DNA of 64,000 bases from the NCBI GenBank assembly GCA_020633235.1, contig JACKEA010000007.1, positions 496,001-560,000 on the forward strand. Reading direction: 5' to 3'. Below, one piece after another: positions 33,374 to 41,530 of the stretch. Below the pieces are notes generated by a model. That model saw only the letters and a program-made list of their open reading frames with translations. It was not told where the DNA came from and made no database searches. The stretch's first letter is position 1; each line of letters begins with the position of its first letter. The translations under genes and the position numbers were made by a program. Source of the stretch: Polyangiaceae bacterium (GTDB lineage: Bacteria; Myxococcota_A; Polyangia; Polyangiales; Polyangiaceae).

Positions 33374-35119
33374 GTGAAACCCGCCCTCTCGTGTCCCGAC
33401 GAAAACGCCTTGGGCGCCTTCGTTCAGGGAGGTGGTAGTCCCGAGGCGCGCGCAGAAATCGAAGCGCACCTGGAGCGCTGCGACGAGTGCGGCAGCGTGG
33501 TCGAGCTGTTGGGAGAGGCCTTCGTGAGTCGTGCCCGGCGTGTGCCGGCGGGGCCGGAGAGTAGTCGCAGTGACATGCCCCACACGCTGGGGCGCTACCA
33601 GGTCGAGCACGAGATCGGCGCCGGCGGCATGGGCTTGGTGCTGTCCGCTTGGGATCCCGCGCTTCAGCGCCACGTCGCCCTCAAGCTGATGCGTCCGGAG
33701 CTCGCCGGGGAAGCGCGCGATCGCTTGCTCGCGGAGGCGCGTGCCGTCGCGTCGATGAAGCACCCGAACGTGATCCCGGTCTTCGACGTGGGCGAGGCTT
33801 CCGGTCGCGCGTTCATCGCCATGGAGCTGGTGGAGGGCGTGACCCTCGATCGATGGCGAAAGCTGGCCCGGCCCGGCTTGGAGCGGATCCTCGAGGTGTT
33901 CGTGGAAGCGGGTCGCGGCCTCGCAGCAGCCCACGCCCGTGGCCTCGTTCATCGCGACGTGAAGCCGCAGAACATCCTGGTGGCGACGGACGACCGGGTG
34001 CTGGTTACCGATTTCGGACTGGCGGTGTCCAGTCACGACGCGGATCAGGAGGCCGCCGGGACCCCGGCGTACATGGCGCCGGAGCAACGTACGGGGTTGG
34101 CTACGGCGAGCTCGGATCAGTACGCCTATGCGTTGTGCTTGGCGGAAGCGGTGTACGGAACGCTGCCCCATGGCCATCTGCCGCTCGCCCCGAACGTTCC
34201 CGATTGGCTCGTCGCAGTGTTGCGTCGCGCGCTGGACCCGGATCCGGCCGAGCGCTACCCCGATCTGCCCGCGCTGCTCGAGGAGCTCGAAGGTGGCGGA
34301 GGCGTCAACGCCAGCGCCCACGTCACCACCAACGCCATCTTGCTTGCGGGCTGGACCTTGTTGCACGCGTTCTGGTTCGTGGTGCTCTTGTGGGCTGCGC
34401 TGCTGGTCTATCGAGATCCCACGATCTTCGATTCTCCTGCACAGCCTGACGACAGCGCCTACGACGTGGGCCGAGAAGACACCGAAGACATCGAGTCCGA
34501 GCCCCTCACCGTGAGCGACGGAATCGTGGTCGCGCTCGCGCTGTACGGAGCCGCGTGGGTGTGCCTCGGGCTCCTGTGGGCACCGTTGAACGCTTTCGGG
34601 CTTTGGCGGCGAAAGGCCTGGGCCCGCGTCTCCACGCTTTCCTACGCGGGGTTCACCGGCGCCACGGTTCTGGGGTTGCCGTACTCCGCCTACGCCATCT
34701 ACAGCCTCACTCGCCCCAAGGTGGTAGAGCTCCTTGCGCACGGGCGAAAGCGAAAGGCGGTGGGACCGGTCACCCGAGGCCAGGTCCACCTGACCGTCAA
34801 CGTGCTTGCCCTGCTCGGCATGTTCCTGTTGCACCTCGGCCTCCTGTGGTTGAGCGTGGAGCTGGTGAGCTTTGGCGCCGAGGACCACAGCCCCGACACA
34901 CCGCTGTTGGTCGTGCTGGGGCTGTGGTGGAACGCCATTGGCGCAGCGTGGGTCTTGTTGACCGCGTGGGGTCTCTTCAAGCGCCGCGGCTGGGCGCGCT
35001 GGACCGGCCTTTCGTATGCGGTCTTTGCTCTGCTCGGTGGCGTAGGCATTCCTTATGGGCTGTACGCTCTCGTGAGCTTGAGCTTGCCGGACGTGCGCGC
35101 CCGCCTGCGCGCCGCCTGA
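33374..35119 (+). CDS. Ser/Thr protein kinase with N-terminal anti-sigma-like zinc finger
   Basis: A 581-aa protein. Residues 1-40 form a zf-HC2/anti-sigma-like finger (C7...H32-x3-C36-x2-C39). A Hanks kinase follows (about 73-310): IGAGGMGLVLSAW, VALKLM, HRDVKPQNILV, TDFGLAV, GTPAYMAPEQ, all intact. The C-terminal 250 residues contain about six TM helices in two repeats (FGLWRRKAWARVSTLSYA and WGLFKRRGWARWTGLSYA). GTG 33374 is the start nearest the finger. Divergent from the sigma gene with 23-74 bp between starts. Plausible role: a membrane kinase that sequesters or phosphorylates that sigma factor. The zinc finger is usual in anti-sigma proteins; its fusion to a kinase is established in Myxococcota families, but function here is inferred. 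Confidence 0.9.
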   Translation: MKPALSCPDENALGAFVQGGGSPEARAEIEAHLERCDECGSVVELLGEAFVSRARRVPAGPESSRSDMPHTLGRYQVEHEIGAGGMGLVLSAWDPALQRHVALKLMRPELAGEARDRLLAEARAVASMKHPNVIPVFDVGEASGRAFIAMELVEGVTLDRWRKLARPGLERILEVFVEAGRGLAAAHARGLVHRDVKPQNILVATDDRVLVTDFGLAVSSHDADQEAAGTPAYMAPEQRTGLATASSDQYAYALCLAEAVYGTLPHGHLPLAPNVPDWLVAVLRRALDPDPAERYPDLPALLEELEGGGGVNASAHVTTNAILLAGWTLLHAFWFVVLLWAALLVYRDPTIFDSPAQPDDSAYDVGREDTEDIESEPLTVSDGIVVALALYGAAWVCLGLLWAPLNAFGLWRRKAWARVSTLSYAGFTGATVLGLPYSAYAIYSLTRPKVVELLAHGRKRKAVGPVTRGQVHLTVNVLALLGMFLLHLGLLWLSVELVSFGAEDHSPDTPLLVVLGLWWNAIGAAWVLLTAWGLFKRRGWARWTGLSYAVFALLGGVGIPYGLYALVSLSLPDVRARLRAA

Positions 35120-35120
35120 G

Positions 35121-35681
35121 CTACTTGCCGACGAACCGCGGGTACAGCTTGCCGACGTCGATGGCCTCGGCCGTCTCCGTCTGGGGCGCGCCGTTGCCCA
35201 TCCCGGTGGCCAGGCCGCCGTAGAGCAACGTGCCGCGTAGCGCGACGGTGATCGTGCGATCGCCGCCTTTGCGAAGCTCCGCGCTCAACTCCACGGCCGC
35301 CTTCCAGGCCAGCTGCAGAAGCTCCTTGCGGACGTCCCCGGAGTACGTGTCCAGATTCGGCACACGGACCAGCAACACGATCTCCTTGGGTGTCTCGCGA
35401 CAATAGGTGAGGAAGTTCCCCTTGGTGGTCGCAGTGTTTTCGTCCTCGCCGCCTTCGAAGTTCTCGTGGTCGTCCTGCTTGATGCGCGCGGCGTACTTCT
35501 TGGCGAGGCCGCTCGCCGCGCTGGTATTGCCAAAGCCCACTTCCCCTTCGAACACGTTGATCTTGGAGTTGGCTTCGTTGAACGCCTCCTGCCCCGGCTT
35601 GGGGTCTCCCTTGCATCCGACGAGCGCAAGCACGGCCATGAGGGCCGCCAACATCTTGATTGCGAAACGACGCGTGAACAT
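35121..35681 (-). CDS. Lipoprotein, unknown function
   Basis: A 186-aa lipoprotein: MFTRRFAIKMLAALMAVLALVGC with lipobox LVGC, then a soluble domain with TYCRETPKEIVLLVRVP and TITVALRGTLLYGGLATG. The N-terminal 60 residues contain DDHENFEGGEDENTA, strongly acidic. No family is recognised. A strong Shine-Dalgarno GGGAGG lies 6 nt upstream of ATG 35681, which rules out the longer upstream frame. It converges with the zinc-finger kinase (stops 1 bp apart). Confidence 0.7.
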   Translation of the reverse strand: MFTRRFAIKMLAALMAVLALVGCKGDPKPGQEAFNEANSKINVFEGEVGFGNTSAASGLAKKYAARIKQDDHENFEGGEDENTATTKGNFLTYCRETPKEIVLLVRVPNLDTYSGDVRKELLQLAWKAAVELSAELRKGGDRTITVALRGTLLYGGLATGMGNGAPQTETAEAIDVGKLYPRFVGK

Positions 35682-35846
35682 GTGGTTCCTCCCGTTCTTT
35701 CGCGAGCTTTTTCGCCCGCACAGGGAAGACCCGGGCCCGTCGCTCCAGTCGCGACATTTTTTCACCCAGCGCGAAGAAAGGCGTGGGACTGACCTGCGGA
35801 ACGTGGGGTTCTCCTCCTTCGAACGCGCTTCGCGATACCGGGGAGA

Positions 35847-35907
35847 CCGCGGCGGACCGACATTGGAAGACGAAGCTCGCTACTGATTTTGTTGGCTCGG
35901 CGCGAGC
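35847..35907. repeat. Dispersed palindromic repeat, paired arms
   Basis: Left arm 35847-35866 (CCGCGGCGGACCGACATTGG), right arm 35888-35907 (TTTGTTGGCTCGGCGCGAGC), 21-nt loop. The right arm encodes the last residues (about LAPSQQNQ) of the 35880-37643 membrane protein, so the hairpin overlaps its stop codon. Upstream, 35805-35846 matches the block preceding the repeat at 41458-41516, including a 16-nt identity (GAACGCGCTTCGCGAT at 35821 and 41471). Confidence 0.65.
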
Positions 35908-37643
35908 ACGTCGGGGTCCTTGCCGGCGGGGGGCAGCGTGAACACGCCGCCGGGGGCGGGCAGCTCGACCGTCACGAGGGCGTCGCCATTGCCGTCGAGC
36001 AGCAGCGTGTGCGCGGCGTCCAGCGAATGCCGGAAGTCGAAGCGGACGCGAGTCGGGCGCTCGGGCGCGGCGAGCACGGTCACCCGGACGTCGGGGGTCT
36101 CGACGCTGCCGCCGGCGCGTCGAAGCGGCGGTGCGACGGGGATCATCTTCGCTACCAGGGCGTCGAACAGGTTGCCCTCCAGCGCGGAGATCTCGAGCGT
36201 GCGCTCGTCGAGGCGGCGCACCAGGATCGGCTCACGGGTGGCGCTGAGGGCGCGCCAAGATTTCGGCAAGTGACCGTCGCGCACCGCGAGCATGTAGGGC
36301 GCGTAGTACATGGCGACGAGGTCGTTGGTGCGGAGCACGATCACGTGCTCCACGGACGCGAGCTTGCCAGAGAAATCCGTGTCGAACAGGAAGTGCCGGC
36401 CGACCGCTTGGGACGCGGCCCAGGCGCGGGCGATTCGGTACGTGGCGTAGGGCGCCCACACGAACTGGACGAGGCCCAGGCCAATGCCGCCGATGGCCGC
36501 GGCGAAGCGCAAGAACCCCGGACGGCGAAGGCGGGACCAAGCACCCGAGAGCGCGATGCCGATGGCGAGGGAAGCGCCCGCCATGGGCACCACCAGCAGG
36601 CGCACGGAGGGATCCACCGCACAGAACGGTGCGATCGACAGCGCGGTACCGACCACGACGGGCATCGCCAGGGCGCGCTCCGGACCTCCGCGCCCGAGGG
36701 CCACCAGCACCGCGGCCACGATGCCGGCGACGATCCACAGCTGCACGATCACGACGGCACCGCCCAGGCGACCCAGGGTGACGGTGCCTTCGCTGGGCAC
36801 CAGCACGAACGCCTGCACGAACAACGCGGGGAGCTGGATGGCGAGATTCGAAAGGAAATGCAGCGGCTGCAGCAGCGGGTCGATGTACATGCCATTGCCC
36901 CGGACGCCGATGCCCGCGACCGCACGCAGGGCGAAGGTCACGGCGACGAGACCGCCGAGCCCGGCGAGGGCTTTGATGCGCCGGGGGCTCGGGACCAACA
37001 GCAGTCCTGCGCCGAGGGCGCAGTAGCCGAGGGCGTACTCGCCGGCCAGGAGCGCGAGGCTCATCAGTGACAGAGCGAGAGCAGCGTCCTTGCCGCGTCC
37101 GCTCTTCGTGTAGCCCACCAGGGCCCACAGAGCGAAGGCGCCGAACGCGGCGCTGACGTGGGCGGTGCGGTTCGCGATCCAACAGAGTGGAATGGCATGG
37201 GCCGGCGCAGCCGCATACACCAACGTGGTGATGCTCGCGGCGACGCGGCCAGTGACACGAAACGCGAGGGCGCCGATCCCGAGCACACCGAGCGCCCACC
37301 ACAGCCAGCCATGGACGTGCTGGCCCAGCGGCGAGAGTCCCAATGCGTGATCCACCCACAACAGCAGGCTGGAAAATGGCCGCGCGTGCACCGCTACGGT
37401 GCTGTCCGCCACCCACCAGGGGAACAGGCCGCGATCGCGAAGTACCGCCACCTCCGCGGGGTTCTCCACGGCGTTGTAGGCGCCCAGCGGGCTCCGCGAG
37501 ATGGGCAAGCGATGGGTGAGGGTCGCCTGCTGCACGTAGTCGTCGCCGGACAGCCCGGCGCCAAAGGCGGCCCGATCGAGGAGCGTGCCCGCCGCGAGGG
37601 CGATGCACAGGATCAGGAGCCGAAAACGCCAGGCAGAGCTCAA
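35880..37643 (-). CDS. Polytopic membrane protein, GT-C-like
   Basis: A 587-aa protein with about 10-11 TM helices. After TM1 (FRLLILCIALAAGTLLD) the first external loop begins GLSGDDYVQQATLTHRLPIS, an acidic-pair motif (GDDY) placed as in GT-C glycosyltransferases. A soluble C-terminal domain of about 170 residues (VLRTNDLVAMYYAPYMLAVRDG...) follows. It may transfer a sugar from a polyprenyl-phosphate donor; the family is not certain. Start is doubtful: TTG 37643 follows the radical SAM stop by 11 bp; the longer frame to 38141 overlaps that gene and is rejected. Its extreme C-terminus is encoded by the repeat at 35888. Confidence 0.72.
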   Translation of the reverse strand: MSSAWRFRLLILCIALAAGTLLDRAAFGAGLSGDDYVQQATLTHRLPISRSPLGAYNAVENPAEVAVLRDRGLFPWWVADSTVAVHARPFSSLLLWVDHALGLSPLGQHVHGWLWWALGVLGIGALAFRVTGRVAASITTLVYAAAPAHAIPLCWIANRTAHVSAAFGAFALWALVGYTKSGRGKDAALALSLMSLALLAGEYALGYCALGAGLLLVPSPRRIKALAGLGGLVAVTFALRAVAGIGVRGNGMYIDPLLQPLHFLSNLAIQLPALFVQAFVLVPSEGTVTLGRLGGAVVIVQLWIVAGIVAAVLVALGRGGPERALAMPVVVGTALSIAPFCAVDPSVRLLVVPMAGASLAIGIALSGAWSRLRRPGFLRFAAAIGGIGLGLVQFVWAPYATYRIARAWAASQAVGRHFLFDTDFSGKLASVEHVIVLRTNDLVAMYYAPYMLAVRDGHLPKSWRALSATREPILVRRLDERTLEISALEGNLFDALVAKMIPVAPPLRRAGGSVETPDVRVTVLAAPERPTRVRFDFRHSLDAAHTLLLDGNGDALVTVELPAPGGVFTLPPAGKDPDVLAPSQQNQ

Positions 37644-37654
37644 CGCCTGCGGAC

Positions 37655-39187
37655 TTAGCTCGCGACCGTGCGCCAGGGCAAGAGACGCCGCGCCACGCGG
37701 CGGCGGGACTCGTTCAGGAACACGTCGAGCTTGGAGTTTTCCACGCCGGTGAGCCCGTTGCTGGCGGAGGCCAACAGCCGCTCGGGATGGTGGCGCCAGA
37801 GGGCACCGTAGAACGACCCGACGATCTTGTACTTGTACAGCGTGAGGGTGCGAGCCGACACGTTCTCGCAATAGTTGTGCTTCTCGCGCATGAGCTTGTC
37901 GTGCACGAAGATGGGCGTCATCAAGAAGTCGTCGTCGAAACGAATGCGCCCCGTGCTCATCAGGTAGCTCGCGAGCTCCGTGGATGGGATCGGGAAGAAG
38001 TAGGCACACGACACGTCCGACAGGCCGAGGGCCCCCATGGTCTTGGCCAGCGTCACGGTCTGTTCCAGATCTTCCACCGTGTCCTTCGGGAAGCCGATGA
38101 CGAGGAACAAGCCCAGGTTCAAACCGCCGCGGATGGCGCACTCCGAGGCGCGCATCAACGCTTCCGTCTTGAGGCGCTTCTTGATCAGGTTACGGGTGCG
38201 CTCGCTGCCGCTCTCGGGCGCGAAGTACAGCGCCTTGCACCCGGCGCGGTACAAGTGAGACACGACCTCGTCGTCGATCACCTCGCAGCGCGTGCCCGCC
38301 GCCAGCTGCCAGCGCACGTCGAGCTTGCGGCGCAGGAGCTCCTTGCAGAAGGCGATGATCCAGTCGCGCTTGATGATCGACGTGAGATCCTGAAACGGAA
38401 AGTGGTTGGCGCCATAGCGCTGCACGTAGCTCTCGATCTCGTCCACTACGTCCACCGGGTTTCGCGGAACCCAGCGCGTGGTCCACATCTGCGGGCTGGA
38501 GCAGAACGTGCACTGATACGGACAACCGCGGGTCGCGAGCACCGGCACCGTCTTTCCGTAGCGGTTGCCCGTGACGTAGTGGCGCTCGTCGTAGGCTTCG
38601 AGGTCGAACAGGTCCCAAGCGGGCCAGGGAATGTCGTCGATGGCCTTGGTCCGCGGCGCGCGCGGGTTCCGCACGCAATTGGCCTCGGCGTCGCGATAGC
38701 AGATGCCGGGGATGTCTCGCGGGCTCTCGCCGGCTGCCAGCGCGCCAAACAGCCGCACGGCCGTCTCTTCGCCTTCGCCCACCACCACGAAGTCGATGGG
38801 CGCCTCGCGCATGGAGTGCTCCGGCGCGGCGCTGAAGTGCTCGCCGCCGCCGACGATGGGCAGGTCCGGCCGCGCGCGCTTGATGGCCTGCACCAAGCCT
38901 CGCACCGTGGGCCAGCCGAAGCTCCACATGTTGCCAATGCCGATGGCCTTGGTGTCCGCCGAGATGCGCGCGACGATCTGCTCGTTACCGAGGCCCAGCC
39001 GCGCCAGCGGCCCCTGCCGAACGGTCTGATCCGGCGCCTCGCCGATGGCGTCGATCACGCTCACGTCGTGCCCCGCCTTGCGCAGCGCCGCGGCGACGTA
39101 GGCGAGCCCCAGCGGCGGAGCCGGCCGGAGCGCCGTGAGCGCCCCGGGGTTCAGCAGCATGGGAGCGTTGACGAGCTGGATCTTCAC
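37655..39187 (-). CDS. B12-binding radical SAM protein
   Basis: A 510-aa enzyme of the BchE/HpnP/HpnJ-like group. N-terminal cobalamin-binding-like Rossmann domain (1-130; LGLAYVAAALRKAGHDVSVIDA, VGGGEHFSA, VVVGEGEETAV), then a radical SAM barrel with the cluster motif TRGCPYQCTFC (CxxxCxxC), FPFQDLTSIIKRDWI and APESGSERTRNLIKKRL, and a DUF4070-like C-terminus. Start GTG 39187 gives the usual KIQLVNAP opening. Products of the group include methylated or cyclised lipids, porphyrins and hopanoids; the substrate is unknown. It is 11 bp from the polytopic gene, so they are probably co-transcribed. Confidence 0.88.
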   Translation of the reverse strand: MKIQLVNAPMLLNPGALTALRPAPPLGLAYVAAALRKAGHDVSVIDAIGEAPDQTVRQGPLARLGLGNEQIVARISADTKAIGIGNMWSFGWPTVRGLVQAIKRARPDLPIVGGGEHFSAAPEHSMREAPIDFVVVGEGEETAVRLFGALAAGESPRDIPGICYRDAEANCVRNPRAPRTKAIDDIPWPAWDLFDLEAYDERHYVTGNRYGKTVPVLATRGCPYQCTFCSSPQMWTTRWVPRNPVDVVDEIESYVQRYGANHFPFQDLTSIIKRDWIIAFCKELLRRKLDVRWQLAAGTRCEVIDDEVVSHLYRAGCKALYFAPESGSERTRNLIKKRLKTEALMRASECAIRGGLNLGLFLVIGFPKDTVEDLEQTVTLAKTMGALGLSDVSCAYFFPIPSTELASYLMSTGRIRFDDDFLMTPIFVHDKLMREKHNYCENVSARTLTLYKYKIVGSFYGALWRHHPERLLASASNGLTGVENSKLDVFLNESRRRVARRLLPWRTVAS

Positions 39188-39192
39188 GCGAG

Positions 39193-39540
39193 ATGGAGCG
39201 TGACACGCCCCACCCCGGCGCGACAACATACCGCGTGCTGCTTCGAGCTCTGCTGGCGGCCGCGAGCGGTGCCGTTTTGGGCGGCCTGTGGGGCTTCGTG
39301 GTGTCCGTGTTGGTGCTGTGGATGCGACGCGCGCGGAACGCGCGCCTCGAGCACCCCATCCGCGACTGCGTTCGCCCGCCGTTTCACGTTCCCGGAGCCC
39401 TCGGCGGCCTGGTGCTCACGGTGGGCCCCAGCTTGGCGTGGCCTCTGCCGCTTGCCATCGCCCTCGGCGCCGGCTTCACGCCGACGCTGTTGCTGTTGCT
39501 CTCTGCCCTCACCATCGTGGGGCAGCTGCGGAGACGGTGA
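39193..39540 (+). CDS. Small two/three-TM protein, unknown function
   Basis: A 115-aa hydrophobic protein with TM segments LLRALLAAASGAVLGGLWGFVVSVLVLWM and GLVLTVGPSLAWPLPLAIALGAGFTPTLLLLLSAL; positive residues (RRARNARLEHPIRD) lie between them. No family is recognised. ATG 39193 lies only 5 bp from the divergent start of the radical SAM gene, and no Shine-Dalgarno sequence is seen, so translation may begin later (for example at the in-frame GTG near 39232). Its stop abuts the next gene's stop (TGATCA). Confidence 0.5.
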   Translation: MERDTPHPGATTYRVLLRALLAAASGAVLGGLWGFVVSVLVLWMRRARNARLEHPIRDCVRPPFHVPGALGGLVLTVGPSLAWPLPLAIALGAGFTPTLLLLLSALTIVGQLRRR

Positions 39541-40269
39541 TCAATTCGGGCAGGTGTAGCCGCAGATCGAGGTCACCTCGCTCACGCAGGTGCTGTCCCA
39601 AGAGGTGCTGCAACAGAAGCTGTCGGCCGCGCACACGCAGCTCTGGATCGTGGCGTTGCTGCAGCCGGTCGTGCTGGCCACGGTGCAGCAGGTGCCCACG
39701 CTGGTGGTGCCACCGCTGCCCCCGCTGCCACCAATGCCGCCGGTGCCACCAATGCCGCCGGTGCCACCAATGCCGCCGGTGCCACCGAAACCACCCGTCG
39801 CGCCGGTGCCACCGAAACCACCCGTCGCGCCCGTGCCACCGAAACCACCCGTCGCACCGGTGCCACCGAAACCACCCGTCGCGCCCGTGCCACCGAAGCC
39901 ACCGGAGCCCGAGCTACCCCCGAATCCCCCGGAGCCACCGCTGCCGCCGCTGGCACCGAAGCCCGCCGCGCCGCCGAAGCCGCTCCCGCCCGAAGCTCCA
40001 CCCAAGCCGCCGTCGAAGCCCGCGCTGTTACCGAAGCCGCCGCTGTTGCCGAAGCCGCCACTGTTACCGAAGCCACCCCCGCCGCCGGTTCCTGATGACA
40101 CACACACCTGATCCTGATTGCAGACCATGCCCGACGGGCAGGTGCCGCCATCCGCGCAGCTCGCCGCTCCGCCACCTCCGCCACTGCTGCTGCAGCCCGC
40201 GGCGAGAGCCAGGGCGCTCGCGGCGCCAGCGATGGTCAGAAGTCGGATCGAAAGACGGATCGAAGACAT
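39541..40269 (-). CDS. Gly-rich lipoprotein with Cys-rich ends (paralog A)
   Basis: A 242-aa lipoprotein: MSSIRLSIRLLTIAGAASA...AAGC, then CADGGTCPSGMVCNQDQVCVS, a Gly/Phe/Thr repeat region of about 135 residues (FGNSGG, FGGTGATGG units) and a C-terminal Cys-rich domain (TCCTVASTTGCSNATIQSCVCAADSFCCSTSWDSTCVSEV). It is homologous in both ends to the next upstream lipoprotein (40462-41310), so a tandem duplication. Shine-Dalgarno GGGGAG 5 nt before ATG. It may be a surface filament or adhesin-like protein; function unknown. Convergent stop abuts the previous gene. Confidence 0.72.
   Translation of the reverse strand: MSSIRLSIRLLTIAGAASALALAAGCSSSGGGGGAASCADGGTCPSGMVCNQDQVCVSSGTGGGGGFGNSGGFGNSGGFGNSAGFDGGLGGASGGSGFGGAAGFGASGGSGGSGGFGGSSGSGGFGGTGATGGFGGTGATGGFGGTGATGGFGGTGATGGFGGTGGIGGTGGIGGTGGIGGSGGSGGTTSVGTCCTVASTTGCSNATIQSCVCAADSFCCSTSWDSTCVSEVTSICGYTCPN
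39727..39900 (-). repeat. In-gene tandem repeats of Gly-rich lipoprotein A
   Basis: Nucleotide tandem repeats inside the coding region: about three 18-nt units (encoding GGTGGI-type residues) at 39727-39780, then four nearly identical 27-nt units (GATGGFGGT) from about 39779 to 39886 with third-position changes only. Slippage-prone, likely length-variable between strains. Confidence 0.8.
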
Positions 40270-40434
40270 TGAAGCTCCCCTTCTCGGGTGTTGGCTGCAT
40301 CGGGCAGCAGGGCGGGCGGACGGATAGCAGGCAAAAACCCCTCGCGCCACAGCTTCACGCCGGGGGGCTGCCCTGGGCACCGGCGTCCTACGCCTCCGGG
40401 ATGTGAGATCTCCCCCTGGTTTTCCGGCTTCTTT

Positions 40435-40455
40435 TGTTGGTCCGCCGCGGAAACC
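40435..40455. repeat. Dispersed palindromic-repeat arm (single)
   Basis: TGTTGGTCCGCCGCGGAAAC followed by C, a near-consensus arm, in the 192-bp gap between the two Gly-rich lipoprotein genes (both minus). I see no clear complementary arm within 100 bp; the following CGCGCGG may pair weakly with CCGCGG inside the arm. Confidence 0.6.
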
Positions 40456-40461
40456 GCGCGG

Positions 40462-41310
40462 TCAGCCGCCGCAGAAGTCCGTACACGTCGTGTTGGGCGG
40501 CAGTGAGATGCAGATCGGCTGCCCCGAACAGATGCAGCACGCCGCTGCCGAGCCACACGTCACGCTGCCACACAGCTGTCCGCCGCCGCCCGAGCCGCCG
40601 CTGCCGCCCGAGCCGCCGCTACCGCCCGAGCCGCCGCTACCGCCCGTACCGCCCGTGCCGCAGGTCGTGCCGCACTGGCTCACCTCGCCGACACATTGGC
40701 TGTCCCACGCGGTGGCGCAGCAGTACGAGTCCAGCGCGCAGACGCAGCTCTGGATGCTCGCGTTGCTGCAACCGGGGGACGCCGAAGCCGTGCAGCAGGT
40801 GCCCGCGCCGGCCGAGCCGCCGCTGCCGCCCGTGCCACCCGTGCCACCGGTTGCGCCGGTGCCGCCGAAGCCGCCCGTGGTACCGCCGCCGGTTGCGCCG
40901 GTGCCGCCGAAGCCGCCCGTGGTGCCACCCGTGCCGCCGGTCGCGCCGGTGCCGCCAAAGCCGCCGGTGGTACCGCCGCCGGTTGCGCCAGTGCCGCCAA
41001 AGCCGCCACCAGGCGGCGCGCCGCCACTTCCGGATGTACCACCGCCGATCCCTGCGGTTGCGCCCGTGCCGGTCGAGCCGCCCGAGGGCGCCCCGCCGAA
41101 GTTGCCGAACCCGCCGCTGCTCGTGGACGCGCCACCGCCGCCGGTGCCCGCCGACACGCACATGGAGTTTTGGTCGCAGACGGTGCCTTGCGGACAGGTG
41201 CCACCATCGGCGCAGCTGGTGCCGCCACCGCCGCCTCCCGAGCTGCTGCAGCCGAAGAGCAGAGTGGATGCGACGAGAGCGGATGTGCGAAGCAGGCGGA
41301 TGTAAGTCAT
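40462..41310 (-). CDS. Gly-rich lipoprotein with Cys-rich ends (paralog B)
   Basis: A 282-aa lipoprotein: MTYIRLLRTSALVASTLLFGC with lipobox LFGC, then CADGGTCPQGTVCDQNSMCVS, a long Gly/Thr/Ala repeat (GGFGGTGATGG-type units over about 120 residues), the domain TCCTASASPGCSNASIQSCVCALDSYCC...WDSQCVGEV, a second Gly-Gly-Ser linker and a final Cys-rich module (CGSVTCGSAAACCICSG). It differs from paralog A by this extra terminal module. The two are head-to-tail on the minus strand, separated by 192 bp with a single repeat arm. The secreted, disulfide-rich ends suggest a structural surface role. Confidence 0.72.
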   Translation of the reverse strand: MTYIRLLRTSALVASTLLFGCSSSGGGGGGTSCADGGTCPQGTVCDQNSMCVSAGTGGGGASTSSGGFGNFGGAPSGGSTGTGATAGIGGGTSGSGGAPPGGGFGGTGATGGGTTGGFGGTGATGGTGGTTGGFGGTGATGGGTTGGFGGTGATGGTGGTGGSGGSAGAGTCCTASASPGCSNASIQSCVCALDSYCCATAWDSQCVGEVSQCGTTCGTGGTGGSGGSGGSGGSGGSGGSGGGGQLCGSVTCGSAAACCICSGQPICISLPPNTTCTDFCGG

Positions 41311-41457
41311 GGCCTCACCGGGTGCGGGGTGCAGGCGCCTTCGCAAGTGCCGTGCCGGCGCCGAATCCCCGCAAAATGTGGGTCATGGACTAGCAGCGGC
41401 GTGGCTTCCGCGCCACGCCGCGACGAGAGATTGTGGCACGCGCCGGACAGGCCCAGC

Positions 41458-41516
41458 GAGGTTCCCCGCCGAACGCGCTTCGCGATGCCCCGAGGCCCGC
41501 GCGCCGGACCAACAAG
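41458..41516. repeat. Dispersed repeat, long form matching 35805-35864
   Basis: The terminal arm (41496-41514, CCCGCGCGCCGGACCAACA) belongs to the palindromic family. The 38 bp before it resemble the sequence before the repeat at 35847, with GAACGCGCTTCGCGAT identical and the same spacing to the arm. The two loci therefore share an extended 60-bp element in the same orientation. It sits in the 220-bp gap between two minus-strand genes, which otherwise shows nothing recognisable. Confidence 0.55.
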
Positions 41517-41530
41517 CCCTGGCACCAGGC

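Noticed and set aside
37644..38141. Upstream extension of the polytopic membrane protein
   Set aside because: It overlaps the radical SAM gene in another frame and has no hydrophobic or domain-like content.
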